From: Chondrosia reniformis
Taxonomy: Eukaryota > Porifera > Demospongiae > Chondrillida > Chondrillidae
Assembly (NCBI GenBank): GCA_947172415.1
Contig: OX359196.1
Location: forward strand, 2,606,501 to 2,670,500
DNA: 64,000 nt
Direction: 5' to 3'
Positions within the stretch are counted from its first letter, which is position 1. Each line of letters starts with the position of its first letter. Under the pieces are notes generated by a model, which worked only from the letters and a program-made list of their open reading frames with translations, did no database searches and was not told where the DNA came from. Made by a program: the position numbers and the translations under genes. This document shows, one piece after another, positions 21,005 to 32,003 of the stretch.

Positions 21005-23445
21005 CATTTTGTATATTAGAGCTTGGAGTGTTACCTGAAATAGTTCAGGCTATTGAAGAAATTGATTGGCTGTAAGTTCTGTAGCTTGTGTGACAGCATT
21101 TGAACCTATTCCATTCGTCTGTCCCTTTCCTGTACAGTCTCCCCACTGACGTACAAGCGGAGGCTGTCCCCCTAATACTTGGAGGAGGTGATGTGTTGAT
21201 GGTAATTCGATCTATAGGTCTCTCTACTTCAAACAGCAGTTAATCAAAGTGGTATTAGCTAAACCTGTCTCCTTCTCCTTAAATCCTTATAGGCTGCAGA
21301 GACGGGAAGTGGCAAGACTGGAGTGAGTTGTGTGTACTTGTGTGCATATCAACCGTTGGCTAATATCAATGAATAATCTAACACACCATTTCTCAAACAT
21401 GCTACATCTACTTTAGAATATATGGCATATAGGGAAGTAAACCTAGTGAGAGCTTTGGACGAGGATACAAGAGTTTTCTCCTTCTTCTCTTCTCCACTGG
21501 GCCAGACAGCTGTTTCTGGGAATCCCACCATTCATCAGTGACCCTGGGAGTATGTAATGTAACTTATAAAATGTGCATCTCTGCTGTAGCTATATTGTCT
21601 ACAAGTAACTGAATGATTTGCTGGCAGTTGCTATGCAGCAGACATGTGTACATGCTATTCTTATTTATGTAGTCTATATGTGTGTGGTACTGCAGTTAGT
21701 TGCATCTGATGTCTGTGTTGTGTGATATAGGCCTTTAGTCTTCCAGTGATACAAGTGGTGTACGAAACTATAAGAGACAGAAAAGAAGGGAAAATGGGAA
21801 AAAGAAGTGGAAAATCAGGTCAGTCGACTCACATGACATATAAACTTGTACTACATGATCTACACAAACTAAAACTGTCATTTGTAGATGAACCTGAAAA
21901 GCTTGTAATGAATGTGTACGACAGGAATGATGCTTTAGGTAAGTGTGTATTTATCATGTAATCACTTGACTCACATGCTTCTGAGCTGTACAAGAAATGA
22001 ACTAAAGAATGTGTAACAATGTATGGATTGAAAAAGGAGTTAATTGCACCCTCTGACAAGTAGACTCTCCATTGTAAATAAGCCCATCTATTCAAAGGTT
22101 TGACCCAACTGCAAAGGCTATGATGTGATAGGAATAATTAATCATTGGGAGATATTATACCTGACCAACCAAGTGACCAATGTCTGATCTTGATTGTATA
22201 TATGACCTGTAAAGTGTGTATATCTGTTGTAGCTATAAGTCCCGATGGTGTGCTGTGTCAGTCTCGAGATCACAAGTCGTGGCACGGCTGTAGATCCACT
22301 CTCGGTGTCACCAGAGGACAGTACTACTACGAGGCGGAGGTGACTGACGAGGGACTATGTAGAGTTGGGTGGGCCACGCCTGCTGCCACTCTAGAACTAG
22401 GTCAGCTCGCTGGGAATGAACACTAAACTAATTTTGGGCGTGTCTGTTGTCTGTTAAAGACTTGTCTTGTGCATCTCTTCTCAGGTAAGGACAGGTTTGG
22501 ATTTGGCTTTGGAGGTACTGGAAAGAAGTCAAACCAGAGCCAGTTTGATGACTATGGAGAGGTGAGTTAGAAGCTGTTCTGAGGTCCATCTCTTTGTTAT
22601 TGTACATGGAACAACTGTAAGGTGGCGAGTAATGTAAAACACCATTTTATACATACTACATTCATTCCACAGTAAAAGGCCTATAGGAAACTAAACCCAT
22701 GTATGAGCTTTGGATGAGGATACAGGAGTCTTCTCTTTATTCTTCTGCTCCACTGGGCTAGGCAGCTGTTTCTGTGAATACCACCCTTCATCAGTGACCC
22801 TAGTTGGTGCATGGAATATTCCCTTATAGGCATTTGGCAAGAATGATGTCGTCGGATGCCTTATTGATTTGAATGAGAATGTCATATCTTTTACCAAGAA
22901 TGGTGAGTTTATGATTCAAACATAATGCAAATTGTCCATGCGTTGTATATAGTATCTTGTATACTCTGTTATTTATTGTAGGTATCTTTCTTGGAGATGC
23001 CTTTTATATTTTAGACGATTTGGCAGGTGAACCATTCTTTGCAGCTATTACTCTTAAGGTCAGTACATTGGGCTCAACCTGATGTGATAAGGATTTCTTC
23101 TAATTGCCAAACTTAACTTTGAAATGTATTTTTTTCCTGTTAACTTTCAAAGGCTTTTTCCTGCTATCCACATGTACCATTTGCTAAGGAAATTAGCTAA
23201 TTATTGTTTTAGTCATTTTGTTTTGTTTTCTTAACACATGTAATATTGTTAAGTGTTCTTTTTCTAATTTAATTAATTAGAATGCTGAAATGAAGTTTAA
23301 TTTTGGAAATGAACCTTTTAAATGTAAAGTTCCGGTAAGTTCAAGTGACCCAAGAGATATTCCCTCCCACTACCCAGTTTATAGTGACTCCATCTTGATT
23401 ATATTACAATACTCTCTATACTGTATGTGTCTCAATCTTAAGTCA

Positions 23446-23603
23446 CACTGTAATTCGGGAATTGTCTTGTTAAAATATTTTCGTGGTTGGCCCAAACCAC
23501 GAAAATTTCTTGCACAAACTTTTCCTCGTTTGTTTGTGGGAATCAAGAAATGCAGGTTTAGGCCACGAAATATTTCAACACGATAATTTCCCGAATTACG
23601 GTA
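23446..23603. mobile_element. Fold-back MITE in a DDX1 intron (copy 2)
   Basis: A 158-bp near-palindrome with ends resembling TACCGTAATTCGGGAA, one end diverged to CACTGTAATTCGGGAA. The arms (CGTGGTTTG..., CACGAAATATTT...) pair over much of the length. It is present at the same intron position in copy 3 (60358-60515), so it predates the duplication. Confidence 0.75.
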
Positions 23604-26218
23604 AATACAGGTACTGGCACCCTCTTTTATACTTTTACTTACAACTCCCATTATATACCTCCTACAGTGTCACTGCACCAGTTGAATAATGCATACTGTA
23701 TAAGTGTACTTATTCACACATGTACTGTTTAGGCTGGTTATACTGCATTTTGCAAAGCCAAGAACTTAGTACAGCCCACGAGAAAAGTAGCATATAGTAA
23801 GTTTGCACTAAGTAAATGTGTATAAGTTTAATCACAATATTCCCATTGCTAATATACATGTACCTGTACCTGTACAGGGTACGGCTCTTAAGTAATAAAC
23901 ATACGAACATATGTACATGATAGTAGCTATCTGGTATACAGGCTTATTGTAGTCTGTCATTGTGGTTGTATCTTTGACAAGTTCTTCATGTTTCATATTT
24001 ATGTAGCACCAAGAGGAGGAACTAGGCTCCCATCAGCTCTGATAATTGAGGTTAGCAGCTACGTATGTACATACGTACGTAATGCAGCTTACAGCATGAT
24101 TTGCAATTTTAACAATCATGAAAAGGTTTAGAGAAGACATACTTTTACCCAATAATGAGTACTCATTTAGCTAATTCCCTAGTTAACAAGGCTTGATCAT
24201 TGGTTATATATTGTTGTCCTTTCAAACATCCTTCATTTAAGACCCCTTGCAATTACAACAAGAAAATGATGTCATAAAACAATTTATACACAATGCATGC
24301 ACTATTTTTAACCATAGTAATGATTCCAATCCCAGCTACATAGGTTTTTATAGTCTATGGCTTTGGCTGTGGTTTGGTGGTACATACAGTAGCTACAATA
24401 AATAAAATGGCTGCCATCGGTATATGTACTCTAAGAAGATGTACTCTGCCTTTAGGCATTCAGTACACAACTTGCTAAAGTATCCACCTTTCTAATAGTG
24501 TGTTTGATAACACTATATAAGCTAACATTAGCATGGTTTCACTGCTTTTTGAAGAAAGCTTTACTGTTTAATTCTTCTCTCTACTGCAGCCCTCAAGAGA
24601 GCTACCTCAGCAGGTGTGTGGATTCACATGCATCACAAGTGCTGTACATATATGTATGCTTATCTCTGAAATGAACAATCCATTTATGTCATGTAATTGT
24701 TTTGTATTTTGCAGGGATATGCTTTCTTTTTCATTTTTTCCTTTAATCAATTAGACACACTATAATATTGTCAAATTTAAGGCTCATTTACCTGATCCGA
24801 AAGTGAAGTAAGTATGTACACATCACATTCAATATTCACTGATCTGATAGCAATCCACACTGTATTGAATGTAACAATTATAAGACATTTTTTATTAAGT
24901 ACATTGAAGCTTAGTATATAATTATACCAACATTCATCCCATATCTCAACATCTCTCTCAAAATGTAATCCTCTACTGTATGTCTGTCTAGAGTGATACT
25001 TCATAACTGACATGTCCTTCCTGCGTGCATTCTTCCCTTTAAACTGTTGTGCAGCGCTTGTCTGATGATGGGAGGAGAGAGCGCTAAGGAGCAGATAAAA
25101 CAGTTGCAAAAAGGGGTAAGAGATGTGACAAATACATGTGATGTTAGACTGATAATACAACCACAACTGTTAGCCTTTACAGTTAAATTGAAACTCTATT
25201 ATATTTTTGAGTATGTAGGTATATATACATATAAAAAACTAGTTTGAAATAACCTCTTGCCATCCTAATACTGCACCTACAGTATATACCAAATGTAATT
25301 TTGTATTGCGAGTACATAGGAAGGTGAAGAAATGTTACCTCAATTAAAGACATATTGCCTCATTACATTATTATTAGTGGTTTAATTATTGTAGTGTGTT
25401 TTAATAGTTAGAGTCCAATATACTGTAGTATATACATCCTATTAACATGTACGTACATACAGGTAGATATTGTGACAGGTACTCCTGGAAGGTTGGAGGA
25501 TCTCATCAATACAAACAGTCTAAACCTTTCCAATGTACGTACGTAAATATACAAATATGTAATCTACTAGGTGTAACCTTATCATTAACATTTCTGTTTT
25601 TTTTCTTTTTTTTCTTTTACATAGATAATGTTTTTCATATTAGATGAAGCAGTAAGTATTTACATTGAAAATATCCCTGGTTTTGTATACATATACATCA
25701 GCTCTCTCCTATCAATGATGTATTCCTTTGAATACTTTAATAAGAGTATCACCAGATATAGTCTAAACTGAATTCTAAAAGAGATGCAATTAACAGCTGC
25801 TATATGCTTGATTGCACAATAGATGTGCCAATACATATACCTGACCAATCAATTGCAAGTGACCAAAGTCTTATCTCGGCTGGCTGGGAGACCTGAGGTC
25901 CTATTAATATGGCAAACGGTGATTGACTCCCAATCATCCAAGAGGGAAAATAAAACACATATTTTGCCCATTTTAGAGCTCATCAGTGTGGTACAGTTTG
26001 TTTAGATTTGTAATTTTTTCATTGATTGCCACTCAACCAAGATAAGACTTCCCGTGTCTGGTTTGGTGTCATATCAATGATCAGCCATATAACAGCACTA
26101 TACACATGTACATACCTTTATAGGATGGTCTCCTCTCTGGTGGATACTGAGACCTGATCCAGCGGATATATGGCAAAGTACCAAAGGTATCGCCGGAAGG
26201 AAGGAGACTTCAGGTACC

Positions 26219-26678
26219 CTCTCTGACCTCCAAACTACAACATGCACACTCTCTGACCTCCAAATAAAGAACATGCACACTCTCTGAACTCCAAATAAAG
26301 AACATGCACACTCTCTGACCTCCAAATATAGAACATGCACACTCTCTGACCTCCAAATATAGAACATGCACACTCTCTGACCTCCAAATATAGAACATGC
26401 ACACTCTCTGACCTCCAAATATAGAACATGCACACTCTCTGACCTCCAAATATAGAACATGCATACTCTCTGACCTCCAAATATAGAACATGCATACTCT
26501 CTGACCTCCAAATATAGAACATGCATACTCTCTGACCTCCAAATATAGAACATGCACACTCTCTGACCTCCAAATATAGAACATGCACACTCTCTGACCT
26601 CCAAATATAGAACATGCACACTCTCTGACCTCCAAATATAGAACATGCACACTCCCTGACCTCCAAATATAGAACATT
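26219..26678 (+). repeat. 31-bp minisatellite, about 15 units, behind a DDX1 splice donor
   Basis: The unit CTCTCTGACCTCCAAATATA plus GAACATGCACA repeats head to tail starting 5 bases after the GT of the donor at 26214. The outermost units vary (ACTACAAC, AAATAAAG). Since 31 is not a multiple of 3 and the reverse strand has no stop in the unit, all three minus frames stay open. They give look-alike reading frames that are not genes. Copy 3 holds about 18 units. Confidence 0.9.
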
Positions 26679-27670
26679 ACATAGTGTTTGACTATTTACT
26701 TAATTTGAATGAAGTACTAAGTAAATGGTATTTGGCTAGTCAGGTACAATTGTGAAATTGTCTATTAACCTTTTCTATGTTTCATCTCCTGTACTAGTTG
26801 GTTGTATGTTCAGCAACTCTCCATTCTCATGAGGTGAAGAAGCTTGCAGTACGTTATCTCTTCAACCAATAGCTTACATTCTTAATACTAAAACATGACT
26901 CACAGGAGGTGTTACACCATACCTGCAGTAGTAGTAGTAGTCTTACATGTTACTCCTCATGCACGACTCCCATATGTACATACATGTACATACTTGTACT
27001 TGTAGGATAGGATAATGCACTTTCCCATCTGGATTGATCTGAAGGGAAAAGACAGTGTACCAGACACGGTTCATCATGTGGTGAGTTGTTTAACATTGAC
27101 AGTGCCATCATGACATCCACTCCATGTACATATGTATACAGTTACTACATTAACTATAATATTGTGAGATGTTGGTAGTTATAATTCATCACATAAAAAT
27201 GTGTCTCACCATCATGGCCCAGTGGGGAAGAAGATGAAAGAGAGGAAAAGAAGAAAGAAAATAAGACTCCTGTATCTTCATCCAAAGCTCTCTTCAGGTT
27301 TAGTTCCCCTATAGGCTTTTTACAGAATAGGCATAGCATGTAGGAAAATAGTGTATTAGATTTTTCATACAAAAGCTTGGGTTATTTGGACCCTTCTAAA
27401 AGATACCCAATGCTACTGATAACCATTCCAATGTAATGTTTCATATCCTTTGCAAAGGTTTTGTGCCGTTAACTTTTTTTCACTATTAAAGTGTAACTAT
27501 AAGTTAATTAAGTACAGCATTGTAGCACATAGTAATCTGTTTTTCCATGGCTCCTTATTTCTTAGGTGTGTATGGTTGATCCAGTCGGAGACACCTTGTG
27601 GCACAACTTGAGACAACATGTGCAAACTGATGGAATGCACAAAAAGGATCACTTTAAACCCGGCAACACG

Positions 27671-27765
27671 TCTAGAGGTACGTTCATCTGATGTACGTTT
27701 AGAGTACAACAGGTCTAGAGGTACGTTCATCTGATGTACGTTTAGCACAACAGGTCTAGAGGTCT
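27671..27765 (+). repeat. Tandem duplication across the donor of a DDX1 exon
   Basis: TCTAGAG|GTACGTTCATC at the exon end (27671-27677 exon) recurs about 43 bp downstream, and a third TCTAGAGGTC follows. This yields two near-identical candidate 5' splice sites. Use of the second would add intronic sequence. Confidence 0.6.
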
Positions 27766-27968
27766 ATTGCAACACTGCATATCACATTTTCCCCTGCATA
27801 ACACAGTAAAGTGTTCTGATAGTTAGTGTTTTAAACCACTATCCCGTGTGCATATTCCAGAGTGCTTATCAGAGGCAGTCAAGACACTCAAAGGGGAATA
27901 TCTGGTTCGTGCTATTGATGAGCATAAGATGGATCAGGTTTGTTTGACTTGAGTTTTTATACTGCACT

Positions 27969-28114
27969 TTGTAACTATAGCAACAGTAACAGTGAAAGTC
28001 TGTGTTTGTAACTATAGCAACAGTAACAGTGAAAGTCTGTGTTTGTAACTATAGCAACAGTAACAGTGAAAATCTGTGTTTGTAACTATAGCAACAGTAA
28101 TAGTGAAAGTCTGC
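27969..28114 (+). repeat. 37-bp intronic minisatellite, four units
   Basis: TTTGTAACTATAGCAACAGT plus AACAGTGAAAGTCTGTG occurs four times with one or two differences. It lies in the intron before the helicase motif IV exon of DDX1 copy 2. Confidence 0.85.
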
Positions 28115-28589
28115 AGTCACAAATGTGGAATCTTTGCTTGTTCTTCACAGGCAATCATATTTTGTCGCACCAAACTAGACTGTGATAACGTAGAGCAATA
28201 CATTCTGAAGCTTGGAGGAGGTGAGATTAGCCACCTGTACATCAGCTCTACCTGTAGGGGTAGTCAGTTTCCAGAGGTCTTCCTGTTTTGTATTAGGAAA
28301 GGGGATGGTCAATAAATACTCTTGTGTGTGTCTCCATGGTGACAGGAGGCCTCAGGAGAGGAAGGCCAATCTGCAGGCATTCAAAGATGGAGACGTCAGA
28401 TTTCTCATCTGTACTGATGTAGCTGCCAGAGGTATAGACGTACAAGGAATACCATTTGGTAAGCCGTGAACAAATACATATTAGACAAAATGTGACAGAT
28501 TAGAAAATGCACTTACAGACGAAGTGCAAAGCAATACCAGAGCATTTCAGTCTGTAGATCTTCCTTTGCTGAAATAGTCTCTCTCTCAT

Positions 28590-28880
28590 GTATACCATAT
28601 AGCCAGAAAATTTGGGGAGGATTTTAATTTGACAGTTTGGCAGTCTCGTGGATAACAGCCAAATTTAAATCGGTCCATATTTACATTCTCATAAAACAAA
28701 GTTACCACTGGCTACTATGATAACCAGACAAAGCAGCAGCCATTGTTGACTGGATGATGTCACAAACTAGAGCTGCAACACTGTCAAATTTAAATCCGCC
28801 AATATTCACAAGTTCGTATATACTACCCTATAGCTGAAAAATTTGAACATAATGGTTAGCCTTCAAACTGGATTTATTTG
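28590..28880. mobile_element. Possible fold-back element in a DDX1 intron
   Basis: CATATAGCCAGAAAATTTGG at the left and CCTATAGCTGAAAAATTTG at the right resemble each other. Internal AAATTTAAATC blocks occur in both orientations. The boundaries are unclear and no target duplication was found. Confidence 0.3.
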
Positions 28881-30184
28881 AATGTTGTTGATAACATGTC
28901 CATGTTGTTCACTCTCATAACTGTCTGTCTATTTTACTATAGTCATCAATGTCACCTTACCAGATGATAAACAGAATTATGTCCACAGAATTGGCAGAGT
29001 GGGGAGGGCTGACAGGTATGAAAGTGCACACGTGTAGTGTGCACTTGTGCTACCCATCTGTGTATGTGTGTACGTAGTCTGTACAGGTGTAATGATCATC
29101 TCTTAATGTATTTAGATCCATGGAAATTGTTTAATTTCTAAGTATCATAATCACTAGTTTATTACCACTCTATGTCCCTGGGAGCACTTTTAAAGGATTG
29201 CCTCCTGGGCAACCCTGGCCATGTCTATATGGACAAATAGATTCAATTCAATTTGCTTCAATTCCAAGTAGACATACATATGTACACAGAATAGAGTGAT
29301 TTTAATCTCCATCCTGTATACCACTCATCTAATCTACAAGTAATCCTCTTACTTGAAAGCCTGTAGAAGTGTATTTGTAGCCGCAGAACCCTTCCTATAC
29401 AGTGGTTTCACTATACCTTACAATTACATTCACTTTCCTCTCATACGCAGGTTGTTAGTTTTACTTTTATTTCCATATACATTGTACAATGTTTTTGTAC
29501 TAATTAGTCTTTGCAGTTAGCAGAAGAAGGAAAACATGAAGAGAACATTGTTGTGGCAATTGCAGTTCAGTAACAGAGCACTGGTGGTCATAACCAGTTG
29601 CCCTGATTCTTACATGTTTTTCCCTCTTCATGATGTTTGAGAATGATTATAACTACTTGTGGTTTGATTATCATTTCACTTATATTCATGTATGCCTTTA
29701 GAATGGGATTGGCAATCTCTTTGGTGTCTGAGGTGCCAGAGAAGGTTTGGTATCATAGCAACTGTCCCAACAGAGGAAAAGGTTGCTACAACACAACACT
29801 GCTGGAGCAGGGTGGATGTGCCATTTGGTACAATGAAAAACAGGTAATCCAGTTCTTCTGCTGCATACCTTTAGTAGAGTATGGAGCATTTGGAGGGTAC
29901 TCCCTTACAATAGGTGTCTGGAGGGTATTCCCCTATCATCAGTGCTCACTCCTCAGCTCCTCTCCACCTCCTCTGTAGTACTTGGCCGACATTGAGGAGC
30001 ACTTGGGGGAGACAATCACTCAGACTGGAAGGGATATAAAGGTACCAGTTAATGAATTTGATGGGAATGTGATCTATGGACAAAAGAGGAGCGCCAAAGG
30101 TATATAAATCAGTTTTGTATTGATAATTTGTTCGATTACAACCGAATGATTTACAATTCACCATTAAATCATTACTAAATCATT

Positions 30185-30220
30185 ACTGACATTTCGACCA
30201 CATGCTGTGGCTTTCGTCAG
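30185..30220 (-). ncRNA. Hammerhead-ribozyme-like motif
   Basis: On the minus strand CTGACGA precedes a stem CCACA-GCA-TGTGG, then GAAA and a TGTC. This matches the hammerhead core (CTGATGA - stem II - GAAA) except for one core base, T to C, and stems I and III are weak. Probably a degenerate relic in a retroelement fragment inside DDX1 copy 2's last intron. No other signal was recognised in 30100-30541. Confidence 0.3.
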
Positions 30221-30775
30221 TTTTGTGTGAAGGGCAATGAAATAGCTGGCAACTTGATCTCAATTCAAACCAATGCTTATGTTTGTTCAAGCACCACTCC
30301 TTATTTGTCATGTGCACATACCTTTTAAGGAATAGCATACAATACACAACAAGCCGATCCGGTCCAAACTCGTTGACACAATTTATGCTATGTCAATAAT
30401 AGTTCCATAAAGTACTTGTATGTAGAAAGACACTTCTCGACATATATTTTGTTTAAACAGTAACAGTAACAAGTGCTTTCAAGTGTTTGGTTAAGTTTTA
30501 GGTTTGTTATTGTGTTCCTTTCCAGATTTGTTAATCCGCAGGTGGTAACTACAAGAGTCATGTGGAGCAACTGGCACCTGCAGTTAAAGAGCTGGCGGAA
30601 ATGGAAAAGTTGGCGCAGGGTACTTTCCTGAGGATGCAAACTGGACAGTGGTTTAACTGAACACTGCCACAATAACACATTATACTGATTGTTTGCATAA
30701 GTAATAACTGTTATGCAATTGATTACTACACTTTACTGTGTGAATTTTAATAATAGAATAAGGATTTCTTCTTTC

Positions 30776-31093
30776 GATGGTGTGCTCTGTCAGTCTCGAG
30801 ATCACAAGTCATGGCACGGCTGTAGATCCACTCTCGGTGTCACCAGAGGACAGTACTACTACAAGGTGGAGGTGACTGACGAGGGACTATGTGGAGTTGG
30901 GTGGGCCACGTCTGCTGCCACTCTAGAACTAGGTCAGCTCTCTGGGAATGGACACTAAACTGCTTTTGGGCGTGTCTGTTGTCTGTTAAAGACTTGTCTT
31001 GTGTATCTCTACTCAGGTAAGGACAGGTTTGGATTTGGCTTTGGAGGTACTGGAAAGAAGTCAAACCAGAGCCAGTTTGATGACTATGGAGAG
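30776..31093 (+). pseudogene. Orphan DDX1 SPRY exon pair downstream of copy 2
   Basis: Two exons like the DDX1 SPRY pair (about 30776-30932 and 31017-31093, with GGTAAGGACAGGTTTGG after CTCAG) lie after the DDX1 stop codon. They encode [20 protein letters not shown] and [20 protein letters not shown]. No other DDX1 exons surround them and the 5' acceptor is lost. They are remnants of another duplication or of gene conversion. The sequence to 31310 continues the DDX1 intron, including the dispersed repeat. Confidence 0.8.
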
Positions 31094-31680
31094 GTGAGTT
31101 GGAAGTTGTTCTAAGGTGCATCTCTTTGTTATTGTACATGGAACAACTGTAAGTTCATTTTCATCATGAGTAATCATTTTCCTAGCTACATGCGTACTCC
31201 ATTCATTCTGCAGTAAAAGGCCTATAGGAACTAAACCTATAGTGAGAGCTTTGGATGAGGATACAATTAAAGTTCTGAGTCAGTTAGCTGTTTCTGGGAA
31301 TTCCAAAAAATGAAAACTAAACACTTCAGTTGATGAAGAATACCTAGTGATTTACTATTCTTGGATTGTACATGAAAGTATAAAAATGTGAATAATAAAT
31401 TGTTATGCATTGGTGGATCTATAGATTAAAAACTATATCAAAATGAATGAATTGATTAAGCATTAAATGATTAATGTTTACTGATACAAAAGCCAAAAAG
31501 TATTAAAAATAATGAAGTCTTAAAGAATAGATTTCTGAGACTTATTGTGACATATATATAAACATGAGAGTCCTACAGATGGAGAATATTGTAAGCAAGC
31601 ACACATGTATACGTATGTACATTTTGCACCATTCACATTTATTTACATAATTGTAGTATTTTTAATTTGTGTATGTCTTA

Positions 31681-32003
31681 CTAGTTGTAGCTTTGACCAG
31701 ATAGAAATTTGTTGATTTTGTCTGCCAGCTTTCGGTTGTTTTCGTGGTATGTACACTTTCCCAAGGCTTCAGCGGTAGCCTTTAGTTTCCTCTCACTTGG
31801 ATCACCATAAAGGATGTCATACAAAGCCTGATTGGCCAAATCCTGAGGGATAGAAGCTTTCAATGTCTCATACTGAAAAAATGTAATAATGTTATATTTT
31901 CTAAATTCGTTAGAAATCTCTCTGACATCACAGTAATTGAGCATAGTTTCTCTGATATCCTCTAAAAAGGCCTGGACTTCTCTAGGTTTCTTCTCTTTAA
32001 TAA
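31681..32003 (-). CDS. Gene B terminal exon 2, death-fold-like
   Basis: After CTGTTAG the exon encodes VIKEKKPREVQAFLEDIRET and continues through ALYDILYGDPSERKLKATAE to a stop. It is all-helical by composition and clearly related to terminal exon 33442-33135: shared P-x-E-(V/I)..FL near the start, L(Y/F)..L..DP....LK..A..L in the middle, and a final N..K.A..I..FL. Phase matches the linker exons (G + TT = Val). It is a DEATH-superfamily candidate. I could not assign CARD, DED or DD. Confidence 0.55.

Larger units (their letters stand above)
13240..30660 (+). pseudogene. DDX1: DDX1 copy 2: all exons present, one in-frame stop
   Basis: Exons: 13240-13255, 21020-21071, 21138-21201, 21293-21322 (motif [11 protein letters not shown]), 21731-21818, 21888-21938, SPRY 22233-22400, 22485-22561, 22830-22902, 22982-23058, 23281-23334; 23733-23796, 24007-24050, 24590-24613 (motif Ia), 24755-24807, 25055-25115, 25463-25534 (TPGRLED), 25625-25651 plus 26124-26213 (DEA|D), 26798-26848 (SAT), 27006-27080, 27566-27677, 27861-27937, 28151-28220 (IIFCRTK), 28296-28458 (TDVAARGID), 28943-29015 (HRIGRVGR), 29702-29843, 29979-30099, 30542-30660 (stop). 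This is full-length DDX1 with SPRY between motifs I and Ia. TGA at 26148-26150 interrupts the exon after the DEAD box where copy 3 has GGA. Motif Ia reads PSRELPQQ instead of PSRELAQQ. An Ngaro element lies in intron 1. Everything after the stop is still open, so inactivation is recent, or the stop is polymorphic or an assembly error. Confidence 0.85.

Noticed and set aside
23290-23689. Overlapping frames on both strands around 23300-23690 and 60200-60600
   Set aside because: They arise from a fold-back MITE in an intron plus one true short DDX1 exon.
26098-26677. Three long minus-strand reading frames with a 31-residue repeat
   Set aside because: They are the same 31-bp minisatellite read in all three frames and lie in an intron. 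The array at 63029-63680 does the same.
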